A DNA stretch of 64,000 bases from Euptelea pleiosperma (taxonomy: Eukaryota > Streptophyta > Magnoliopsida > Ranunculales > Eupteleaceae). The position numbers were made by a program, and so were the translations under genes. Within the stretch, counting starts at the first letter, position 1. Every line of letters starts with the position of its first letter. A model generated the notes under the pieces. It worked only from the letters and a program-made list of their open reading frames with translations. It was not told where the DNA came from and made no database searches. The stretch lies in contig CM068545.1 in NCBI GenBank assembly GCA_035048495.1, positions 39,446,225 to 39,510,224 of the forward strand, given 5' to 3'. Below are positions 12,165 through 22,760 of the stretch, piece by piece.

Positions 12165-13519
12165 TATATTATCTTTTCGTTGTTTGATTTAATCAATACA
12201 GTTAGCGGAACAACAATCAAACATTCACAAGACAAAGAGTTTTTACGTGAAAACCTTAGCCAAGGAAAATAACGGGACCACATCCAAACGGAAAATATCA
12301 TTAACTGGAAAGTTAAACGAAATAGAGGTACCTACGCAGCACCATTGTAAATGCAGCTTCCAACCTTAGTCAAGACTCACTACCGATGTGTCCATGTCCT
12401 TTGAATCAACTCTACGATTCCACGTACGCCCTCCCATTCAAGAAGCCTTGTCCACTTGTTCAGTTTGATACTCCTCGAACCTACCTTCGATCAGTACTTC
12501 CCGATTTTAATTCTCAACACTCCAGTCTACACTAAAGGTGAAGGATTCAGTACACCATGAACCCCAAGTCGCTCAAATAGTATTAAAATGCACTAGTACT
12601 CTCAAACTTTCTAGGTTTAAGATTCTAAGTGGGAAACCTAAGCTAAGTGAAGATCAAGTACTAAGCTATGATCAAATAGAAGAGAAAAGCTCTCAAAAAA
12701 TAGTAATGAAGCTTTAAACTTTTCTTCTTCGAATGGACAACTGTTAGTAAATAAAACTCTCTTCTGAGTATTAATATATATTTTGTAAGTCCATAGAAGG
12801 GTTATATTTATAGAGTTTCATAGCCCTGAGTCATAACAGAGTTGGGGAATGTAGAACCTTGAATTTCAGATCTGAAAAGACCTATTCACGCATAGTCCAA
12901 TCAATTGGGCTTTTGGTTCAATCGATTGGGCCAGTACGGATGGGTTTTTCCTTCATAAATCCATTAATCGGACTCTTTAAAGTTTCTATTTCGTAGTTAC
13001 CAATCGATTGATTAGGAAGATCCAATCGATTGGACTCAGAATGAGTTCTGTCCGTAGAGTCCAATCGATTGATCAGGAAAGTCCAATCGATCGGACTTTG
13101 AAATAGTTTCTGTTCGGAGGGTCCAATCGATTGATTAGGAAGATCCAATCGATTGGACAAGTCCAATCAATTGGACATACCCCTATAGTCAAAATCTTGA
13201 CTAGACTCGGGTCTATCCTCTAACTAGGTTTAACCATTATATTTTATTAATTTAAAATCTATTCTTATGGTCACTAAGTCACTTACCTTCCTACGCGAGC
13301 GCGCATGATCTTTAATGGACAAATGGGTAGTTACTTAGATGACTCATGTCGTCAACCGTCTGATTCTTGTTGTCTTTGTCTTTTAGTCTTTACGTAGTCA
13401 ATAAAGTATGAGTACCATGACATCTTCAATGTTACATTGGTGCTCATAGGAATGGTTACGAGAATGTTTTGTGTCACACAGAATCTTTGCCAAACTAGGA
13501 TATGAAATTATTCTGTACA

Positions 13520-15187
13520 AAAGTGTGTAGGCCTATGGAGGAAGGGGGTCTTGGTTTCCACAGACTCAAAGATATTAATCTCTCACTCCTTATGAAGCTA
13601 GCCTGGAATCTTTTGGAGGGTAAGGATGAATGGGCTTCTTACATGAAAAGTAAGTTTTTCACTAAACAAGGAGACGTTATCCTATCCTATAAGAGCTCAA
13701 CCATTTGGCCAGGACTTAGATGGGCCATTAATGAGATGAAGGCCTACGGTGGGTGGATCATCGGCAAAGGCACTAACATTGACCTTTGGAGGGAAGCTTG
13801 GGCGGAAGATTGGTCGGTCCAAAACAAGCTGTGTATTAGCCCGAAGACGCAGAAGGAGCGCTCAGCATAAGTTAGTGATATTTTAGTGGAAGGGGCCTGG
13901 ACAATCCATCGGTTGTTAAGGATGTTTTTAATGTTGTGGACATTAATTTGGACAACATCCAGCAACTCCCTCGAGGAGTCACTGATGAGAGAATCTGGAA
14001 GCCGTCCATCAATGGCAACTTTTCTGTGAATAGTGCTATGGAGGGGATCAGATGGAGAGATCCTTGGGTTAGCTGGGCTTCGCGGGTTTCGAACCCGGGG
14101 ATTCATCCATGTATTTTAATAGGCGTCTGGAAGATCTTTAATGGCGTGGTTGCTACTGAGGACATTTTCTAGAGTAGAGGTGTCCATTTGGCTACGAGAT
14201 GCCAGTTATGTAAGAAAAATGCGGGGAGCTTGAAGCATATTATTTTCTTCTGTGATCAGACCATTAACGTCTAGAACAAGATGACCTATCTATTTAATTG
14301 CAGATCAGCATTCTCATGCAGCTCTTGGAATCAAGCCTTCAAATTGAGCGTAGGGGACAACCTTTTATTAAAGAGCTCTAGAGTGCTGCGTGCATTTCTA
14401 TCATGAATGTTGTATGAAAAACCAGAAACGATATGCTCTTTGAAGGGAAGAATTGGGATATGGATCATATTGTCAGAGTCATTATTACCGATATTGGGTT
14501 TACAGCTTCAAAATCGAAGAAAAGTATGTAGAATACAGTGGAGGACCTTATCATCTTAAGAAATCTTGGTGTGGGACCAAAACCCAGAAAAGCGCCACAG
14601 TTTAGAGAATGCCATTGGAGAGCACTAGCTAGTGGTACTGTTAAACTCAAACTGTGATGGGGCGTCAAAAGGTAATCCTGGTGTTGCGGGTATTGGAGTT
14701 ATTTTCAGGGATTCGGCCAATAGTGTGATTTATAGTGCTTGTTGAAAATATGGGCGTGGCTACGAGCTACTTAGCAGAATGCCAGGCGATTTGCTTGGGC
14801 TTCCACATAGCGATGGAAGGATGGAATCGGATTTGGGTTGAATTTGATTCAGGATCGGCTATCAAAGCTTTCATCAATGGGAAGCTACCATGGCAACTCA
14901 AAGGAACATGGGACTTAACTAAGGAGAAATTTGATTGCATTCAATTTAGCTCTACGTGGAGGGAGGCTAATTTTGGTGCTGATGCTTGCGTTAATTACAC
15001 TTGCACCCAAGATGCAAATAGGGGTGGGGATTTATACCTCATTTCTTGAGCAACTTAGAGAACCTAGATTTTACTTATTATAGATTTGTGCCTTGAGTTG
15101 CGGGAGTGAGTTGTGTGAGGTTCATTTTTGACTATGCATCTGTATAATTCCTTTCTTTAATACAAATTTCTTACTTAGCAAAAAATA
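13520..15187 (+). pseudogene. LINE-1-type ORF2 3' part, zinc-finger/RNase H domains and tail
   Basis: It continues the motif cut at 8552 (CRPMEEGGLGFHRLKDI, then WIIGKGTNIDLWREAW). The zf-RVT region CQLCKKNAGSLKHIIF is near 14200 and the RNase H start NCDGASKGNPGVAGIGVIF at about 14655. Its C-terminal part is in another frame (14735-15049, AECQAICLGFHIAM). The 3' end is CTTTCTTTAATACAAATTTC with a short A tract at 15181-15187. There are several stops and shifts. Enzymatically dead. Confidence 0.88.
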
Positions 15188-15977
15188 GTTAGCTTTCTAA
15201 ATTAAAAAATAGTCCTTGTTTGAAGACAAAAAGGCCTAGCTTTCACTATTTACCTTGTGAGGTTTTTCTCTTCCTTAAGATCAAAGCTTAGAGATTGATC
15301 CTCACTCTGCTTAGTTTTTTCATTTAGAATCTTAACCTAGTTAGTCAGAGTGTACCAATGTGACTCAATATCATTTGAGCAACTTGGGGTTCAGGGTGTT
15401 CTGAATCATTCACCTTCAATAGAGACTGGAATATTGAGAATTAAGATCGAAGTGTACTGATCGACGGTAGGTTTGGGGTGTACCAAATTGAACAAGTGAT
15501 AAAGGCTTTTTGATTAGGCGGGCACGCGTGTGACTCATAGCATGGAGCTAGAGGACGTGGACGCGTCGGCAGTTGGCATTGGCTAAGGTTGGAAGTTGTA
15601 TTTGCAACGGTGTTGCGTATGTAACTTTTGTAACTCGTAACTTTCCAATTAGTGATATTTTTCGTTTGGATGTGGTCCCGTGGTTTTCCTAGGCTAAGTT
15701 TTTCACGTAAAAACTCGCATGTGTTGCGTGTTAATTGTTTGTCTTCTGCATCTTGTTTAGACTATTACAAACAATACAGAGAAAATATATCATGGAGATA
15801 TATTCGATCTACTTCGATTGTGATAATCACATTCTAATCAATCAATTGTTTTATACTGTGGCATGCGATTTTATTTCCCCTACCAAGACTAAGAAATTAT
15901 GTCAGGTTAAGAGAATTTTAATACCTAATCAACCCCCCTTCTAGGTATTCTGAATAAAGAGAACGGACTGAATTTCA
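15188..15977 (+). mobile_element. LTR family Y, copy Y3 (5'-truncated)
   Basis: It matches Y1 from about 7510 to its end (TTGAGCAACTTGGGGTTCAGG, GGCTAAGGTTGGAAG and TATTTGCAACGGTGTTGCG). It ends CCCCCCTTCTAGGTATTC...AATTTCA at 15977. The left border coincides with the LINE A tail and the right border with Helitron coding sequence. Confidence 0.8.
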
Positions 15978-18900
15978 ATCAGATCATATAATTCTATGTT
16001 TGCCTTCACATCAATGGGTGGATATGTAAATAAGAATATAAATGATGGAATGGGGCCTTATGTTTTTAGGATTAATGGTCCGAATCATCACAAGATTGGA
16101 ACTTTGCTACCAATTATTGGACACAAACCAAAGTTCGCTTAGCTATATATATATGATACTGAAAATGAGGTCTCTAATCGATTAAATTCTATTAACAAAA
16201 AAAATATTCGTAGAACATTAGACCCAAATATAGTTGATAAACTTTTACATATGTTTGAGGAGCATAATGAACTTACAAAGGTTTTTAGGATGGCAAGAGA
16301 TAGATTTAAAGAATCTAAATTTGTTCCAATTCGTTTAAGACTTATTGGAACCCGTAAAAATGATGGAAGAAAATATAATTTACTCACTTCATCTGAGGTT
16401 GTTGCTCTTATTGTTGGAAATGGTTTCGAGTCCAATGAACATAGGGATGTTATTGTTGAAGATAAAGGTTTGGTTTTATATCAAAAAGTGAATTGCATCC
16501 AAGTTTCACGACAATGCAATATCTTATATTGTTTCCTTGTGGAGAACATGGTTTTATGCTTGATATATTATACAACAATGTTCAAGGAAGATAAGCTTCT
16601 ATTCAAAATACAATAAGTATTCGAGAGTACTACGCTTTTAGGATTCAATAAAGATTTAATGAAGGTCAAACATTGATTAGAGATGGTCGTTTGTTCCAAC
16701 AATTTTTTATTTATGTATATGCATGTATAGAGGATGGAAGATTGTCTTAGATTAGAAATCACCAATCTAAGATTAGAGCCGACCTATACAAAGGTTTATA
16801 AGATGCAATAGTGGCTGGAGACACAACACCATCATCTTTAGGTAAAAGATTGGTTTTGTCTTCATCGTTTATAGGAGCGCCAAGATATATGGTTCAAAAT
16901 TATCACGATGCAATAGCTATTTGTAGATGAGCAGGACCAACACATATTTTTCTAACTTTCATTTGCAATCTTAAATGTGTTGAAATTCAAAATTTCCTAA
17001 ACTTAATTATTGGTCAAAGAGTAGAAGACAGACTAGATATTGTTACCCGAGATTTCAATATTAAATTAACGCAACTCATGGAGGATTTGCGTCATAGTCA
17101 TCATTTTGAGAAAGTTAATTATTGGTGGAAAGTTTTTTATTAAATTTTTATTGTTTAATTTATTATAAAATATAATATAAAATACATGAATATTTAATAA
17201 TATAATATTTATATTTTTTGCAGTAATATACACCATTGAATTCAAGAAAAGAGATTTACCTCATGCTCACATTTTGTTGTTTTTGCATCCTTATGATATT
17301 ATTTCGGTTGAATTACTTGATAAAAATAAAGATCTTTTTACATTTGAAATAGTAGTACAATTTATGATACATGGACCATGTGGCAGATTAAATAAATTGT
17401 CTCAATGCATGCGAGATAGAAAGTGTTCAAAGCATTATCCAAAAAAGTATATCTCACAAACAACAATAGATGAGAGTGGATTTCCTGTATATAAGAGAAA
17501 AAATAATGGTAGAACGGCTTTCAAAAATAGAATTGAAGTAGACAATTGATGGGTAATTCCTCATATTCAAGATTTGATTATAAAATATCAGGTACATATA
17601 AATGTTGAATATTGCAACAAAACAAGGTCAGTTAAATACTTATTTAAGTACATTAACAAAGGAAAAGATATAGCAACTATTGTCATTGAAGATAATCTAT
17701 CAAATAAAGGAACAAATCTCCAACAAGTGGTTAGACAAGTTGATGAGATTAAAAATTATTTGGATTGTCGTTATATTTCTACATCAGAATCATATTGGAG
17801 AATTTTTTATTTTTAAATTCAATATCAAGATCTAAGTGTTGAGAGACTTTCGTATCACCTTCCAAATGAACAATCTATTATTTTTTTCAGTTAATCATAA
17901 TTTGGTGGATGATACAAATCGAATTTATTTAGAAATAACAAAGTTTACTCAGTGGATGGAAACAAATATGTTACACGCAGATGCAAGAGATTTAACTTAT
18001 GTAGATTTTCCAACAAAATGAGTTTGATAACAAAAATATAAAATTTGGACAAGAAGAAAATCAGAAAAAAAATAGGAAGAATATATTATGCTTATCCAAC
18101 TTCAGGTGAACATTTTTATCTCCGCATGTTAAACATTGTTAAAGGTCTCAAAAATTATGAAAATATCAGAACTGTTGATGGTGTTATTCATAATAATTTT
18201 AAATCAGCATGCTTGACTCTTGATTTATTGGAAGATGACAACGAATGGCATGAGACTATAAATGAAGCTAGTCAATGGTCAAGTAGTAATGTATTACGTG
18301 AATTGTTTGTGATATTACTTTTGTTTTGTGAAATATCTGATCCTCTTGAATTGTGGAATAGACATTGGGATCTACTTTCAAATGATATTTTACGACGTCA
18401 AATTCATATATTACATGATAAAACTCTACAACTGATAGAAGATCAGATAAAAAATTATATTTTATTTGAGATTGAAAAAATTCTAAACAGAAGTTACATG
18501 TTATTCAAAGACTTTCATTCACTACTATTTCCAAATATGTATTTCCATGTTCATATTTAAAATAAATTATTAATAGAAGAGATGATTTACGATCGGGAAT
18601 TGTTTAATGAAGAATTTTTGGAATTGCATAAGGGATTAAATATTGATCAAAAATAAATATTTGACGTCATTACAACTTCAGTTTATAAAAATACTAGTGG
18701 ATTCTTCTTCGTTTATGGTAGCGGAGGAACATGAAAAACATATTTATAGAAAACTATTATTACTAAATTACGCTCATAAGGAAAAATTATCTTGACAGTT
18801 GCTTCTTCAGGTATAGCTTCATTATTACTTCTAAGTGGAAGAACTACACATTCAAAATTCAATATCCCTATTAATACTGATGAAGATACATGATGCAACA

Positions 18901-19640
18901 TAGCCCAACAGTCTCATTTAGGGGAATTGTTTTGTAGAACAGACCTTATTATTTGGGATGAGACACCTATGAATCATAGGAATGCATTTGAGGCTATAGA
19001 CAGAACTCTTAAAGATTTAATGTGTTTCAACACTACAAATGTAGAAGATAATGTCTTTAGAGGAAAAACTATTTTACTTAGAGGAGATTTCAGACAAATA
19101 TTACCAGTTATTCCTAAAGGAACAAGAGAGTCTATTGTATCTGCTTCAAATAATAAATCATATTTATGGAATCATTGTCATGTATTTATTTTATCATAGA
19201 TGCAACAATGGTAGAATTTATATTCTACTTCAGTAAATGGATTTTAGATCTAGGAGATGGTACATTGTCTTCAATCTCTATATACGAAGAAGATGAATCA
19301 TTTGGATAAAAATACCTGAAGAATTTCTTATTTCAGTTGAAATAGATTGTTTAACTGAGATTGTGTCTAGCACTTATCCTGATTTGAAAAATAGATTTAA
19401 AGATCGTCAATACTTAAATGATCATTGTATTTTGGCCCTTACAAATGAAAGTGCAGATAAAGTTAACTCTTTCGTTATTTCATCTATATAAACTGATACA
19501 CATGTACTTAAGTGCAGACACAATTAGTCCTATATCAGGTGTTATTGACAATCAAGATATATTATTCCCAACTGAATTTTTGAATACACTACAATTCCCT
19601 GGAATACCTAATCTTATATGGGTATTCAGATGCAAAGGTT
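15978..19640 (+). pseudogene. Helitron Rep-helicase (RepHel) remnant
   Basis: The N-terminal Helitron domain (NSMFAFTSMGGYV, GPYVFRINGPNHHKIGTLLP and DGRKYNLLTSSEVVALIV) lies at 15985-16440. The Rep part has the HUH-type motif HAHILLFLHP at 17262-17291, after an apparent intron ending TTTTTTGCAG at 17222. The PIF1-like helicase part has GFFFVYGSGGT, then a TGA (18732-18734) inside the Walker A motif, LIIWDETPM (18950) and [20 protein letters not shown] (about 19075). Many stops and frameshifts follow, then DLKNRFKDRQYLNDHCILA. Such proteins drive rolling-circle transposition. The 5' start was lost where Y3 abuts. No CTRR 3' end was found. Confidence 0.9.
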
Positions 19641-20565
19641 TTAAATCACTAAACAAGGGCGTGCTAGAGATCCGGAGTTGTGCAGGCCGGGCATACTCCA
19701 ATCCATGTTTTGTCTTTAGAATAGAGGCATTTAATGAGGGAAGCTGATTACAACAAAAATGAGGAAAGCTTTTACTTTTGAAAGTAAAGAGGCTTTTAAT
19801 TGTGTCACATGGGTGGCAACCCCGGTTGTTGCTTTATAATAGTACAGATAATTAAAATCCCACTCTGATTAAAATCAATCATATTGGGATTGTACGAATG
19901 CAATTTAGTACCCTGAACACATATCATTGAGCAATTAGATTAATTAATCAGATTAAATTTTTAAATGCCTATTCACCCACCTCTAGGTTTGCATCCTATG
20001 GATTCTGGGATTTTTTACAACTCTCTTCCTTATATACTTATTGATTTCTACTCTTTTGATTTCAAATTGTAGGAACATTTTTAGATGTTTTCTAAAATTT
20101 TCATTCCAAAATCTATTTGAAAGTTTTAGCTTAAAAAGCAAGTTACTTTAAGGTTTAAGTTCAAAACTCTTATGGTACTTTTATCTTTTAAAACAACAAT
20201 TTTTTTTTGTTACATTTTGGTCTAAGGATCAAAACTCCTTAAGCTTGTTTATAAAACAATTTTACTCACATTTATATTACATGACCCATTTCTCAGCCAC
20301 ATGGCCAATATGATGGTAGTGTCGAACTATCAAAGTTGCACCTCAGGTCTACAACATGAAAACAATTACATAATTCACTAGAGGAGCATTTTAGCCAAAA
20401 ATCAAATAGAAAATCCAATAGATTAGATGCTCATATTACACAAAGGTGCATATTCTTATCAATCTAAATTGTTCAAATTAGTGGACCCCAATCAAAAGGT
20501 TCTTTGACAAAAAAAGCCAGGTTGATTGTATGATTATAACACCTTTTTTCTCCAAGACAACAGTC
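19641..20565. other. LTR-like tail then plain AT-rich DNA
   Basis: Helitron homology stops at about 19640. 19640-20010 is non-coding and includes CCTATTCACCCACCTCTAGG, a pyrimidine-rich signature like the 3' ends of LTRs Y1 and Y3, so it may be another LTR fragment. I see nothing in 20010-20565. Confidence 0.4.
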
Positions 20566-21005
20566 TTAGGGGGCGTTTGGGAACAAGAAGTAAAAGCACT
20601 TCTACTTGTAGTAGAAGTTACTAGTTGATTTTTTACCTCCAAAAAATTCATAAAATTTAGCTTCAATTTTAAGTTAAAATATGAAACACATCCAAACTAA
20701 CTTATTAACTTATTGACTTTTATAAGTCAATAAGTTACTTATTTTTGTGTTGCCACATGCCCCCTTAGTTAGGATCTTCAGTTCAAGTTTATTTTGGTCC
20801 ATTTGTAAGTCCCAACTAAGAATATATGCTAGACCAAAGTAAGCTTGAACTGTAGATCCTAACTAAGGGGGCGTTTGGCAACACAAAAATAAGTACCTTA
20901 TTGACTTTTATAAGTCAATAAGTTAATAAGTTAGTTTGGATGTGTTTCATATTTTAACTAACTTAAAATTGAAGCTAAATTCTATGACTTTTTTTGCTGT
21001 TAAGG
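20566..21005. repeat. Fold-back element with ~160-bp inverted arms, hAT-like ends
   Basis: Arms 20640-20803 and 20829-20997 are reverse complements with few mismatches, including TTATTGACTTTTATAAGTCAATAA and TTAGGATCTTCAGTTC / GAACTGTAGATCCTAA. GGGGGCGTTTGG occurs at 20570 and 20867 and its complement, in part, near 20757. This resembles MITEs of the hAT group. Confidence 0.75.
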
Positions 21006-21009
21006 ATTT

Positions 21010-21410
21010 CAAAATTTGTAACAAAGTATACATGACACTTCGCATGCACGATTTTTGTTAGTCACCGCTGCCATCTAGGCCCACTGACTGCATGGATGTT
21101 TAGTGCACCCCTTAGTAGACATTCATACAAAAAATCAGCTTGTTTTTGTTGATTTTTAGTTATTAGTTTTAGTACTCAAGAATAATGGTTGAATCCAACA
21201 GTTATAATCACACCTTAAAGGGTACTAAAATCTAATGGTTAAAGTTACCAATCATGGTAATTTTAATTTGGTGTGTAAATCCACCAAGGGGTGGGCTAAA
21301 CATCCATGCGGTCAGTAGGCCTAGATGACAGTGGTGAGTAACAAAAATCGTACTAAAATCACGCCTTTAAGGGTAATAAAATCTATGCACGCCTTGTTAC
21401 ATATTTTTCC
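21010..21410. mobile_element. MITE M1 (same family as 36303-36689)
   Basis: It has long terminal inverted repeats: GATTTTTGTTAGTCACCGCT...ATGGATGTTTAG on the left, complement at 21275-21352. It shares GCTGCCATCTAGGCCCACTGA with M2. The outer ends are approximate. Confidence 0.75.
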
Positions 21411-21483
21411 ATATTTTGTGGTTAGCCCTTTTATGTCCTTCAGACTTTAAGTCTCCTTCCAAAATGCAACGCGGAGCACTCTT

Positions 21484-22238
21484 TGGGAAAATTACCTCTA
21501 GGGCAGTAAGTTTAAACTTACGGCCCAAGGCGGTACCTCTTCATTATTGGGTCCAAAAAGGGTTGCCTTTTTAGAAATATAGACTTAAAACCCCAATCAG
21601 CCTATTTTGAGAACTTTTAAAAATGTATTCCTACTTTACCCTCATAGGTAGAGACTTAAGCTTGGGTTTTAATAAGAAAAAAAGAAAAAGAAAAAGGAAA
21701 GTAACTAAAGAAATTAAACAAGGAGAAACTGCAAACCAAAAATCAGCCTGATTAGTGATTGACAACCTTTGGATCTTTGTACCCACATAACGCTCAATAA
21801 TGCTCAAATTCCTACAGTTAAAATCAACCCATGAAAATAACTTCAATCCAACGCTTAGGAATCACCGATCAGGTTTATTTTAGTTTGTAGGTCCACCTAG
21901 TCATTGGCCAAACATCCATACGGTCAGCATCCACTAAGAGCGTGACACGTGGCTCATATTGTGGGTTGTGATCAGCTTCGTTCGCAGCCTAGTGTACTAC
22001 CAATTACGTTTGCAAAAGGAGGGGGTAATACTAAATTATACTATTAAAAAAAGGGATAAAGCTACGTCTCTACCTATGAGGCTAAAGTAAGAATAAATTT
22101 TTAGAAGTTGCTCAAAATAGGTTGATTGGGGTTTTAAATCCATATTTCTAAAAAGGCAGCCCTTTTTTAACCCAATAATGAAGAGGTGGTTACTTTGGGC
22201 CGTAAGTTTAAACTTATGGCCTGGAGGTAATTTTCCCA
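21484..22238. mobile_element. Fold-back element M3 with ~180-bp inverted ends
   Basis: It starts TGGGAAAATTACCTC at 21484 and ends GAGGTAATTTTCCCA at 22238. The arms (21484-21663 / 22063-22238) are complementary, including palindrome GTAAGTTTAAACTTAC and the GTCTCTACCTATGAGG side. The interior at about 21730-21990 is a second MITE-like unit (M7) that recurs inverted at 52590-53165. Confidence 0.8.
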
Positions 22239-22760
22239 TAGAAATATAGACGTTTGGTCCACCTCTTGACGGATCTACACATAAAAAACATTTTAAATGG
22301 TGATTTATATCCGTTGGATCTTGCATTTCAATATCATGGTTTCTGACCGTTAGATTTGAGCAAATATTTTTGGATGCTATAATATAACTATTAGAAATCA
22401 TCAATCAAAGGGGGGGGGGGGGGGGGGGGGGGGGGGGTGTGTGTGTGTGTGTGGTCCATAAGGTCAGTAGCCCTCTAAAGGATCCTCCGCATTGCATTTT
22501 TGGGAAAGCGGGGCTTCAAATTTTGATGTCTCCAATGGCAGCATATATTTTCTCCTTGTATGGTAGAGGTGCAGTTGTTGCCTCGTGGACCATGGATCTC
22601 TTGAATCCAATGGTCAATGGCTTCAACCGTATACATTTTGGTCTAGTTATCCGTAGGGTAGCATTTTCCTTCCATGTTTACTCATTTTTTTAAATTTTCC
22701 AACCGTTCAAACAGAATTTCAATTCCTCTCTTCATCTATCTGTGAGACTGAAACTTCTCC
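22239..22760 (+). promoter_or_regulatory. Upstream region of the LRR pseudokinase gene, with G(28)(GT)n tract
   Basis: A run of 28 G (22410-22437) passes into (GT)n to about 22453. The rest is unremarkable up to the ATG at 22761. No clear TATA box was picked. Length errors in the G run are likely in any assembly. Confidence 0.6.

Larger units (their letters stand above)
8553..13519 (-). mobile_element. LTR family Y, inverted copy Y2, split by element Z
   Basis: The segments are 8553-8735 and 12165-13519, about 1.53 kb once Z is removed. It is the reverse complement of Y1 and Y3. The ends on its own strand are TGTACAGAATAATT and ATTTCG (from TTTCA). The target duplication is AAGGT (8548-8552) / AAAGT (13520-13524), inside the LINE. 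It carries about ten CAATCGATTGG-type palindromes at 12895-13180. No internal region is present, so it is a solo LTR. Confidence 0.85.

Noticed and set aside
12918..13166. 82-codon ORF with repeated NRLD/SIG peptides
   Set aside because: It is the translation of the ATCGAT palindrome cluster in LTR Y2, not a protein.
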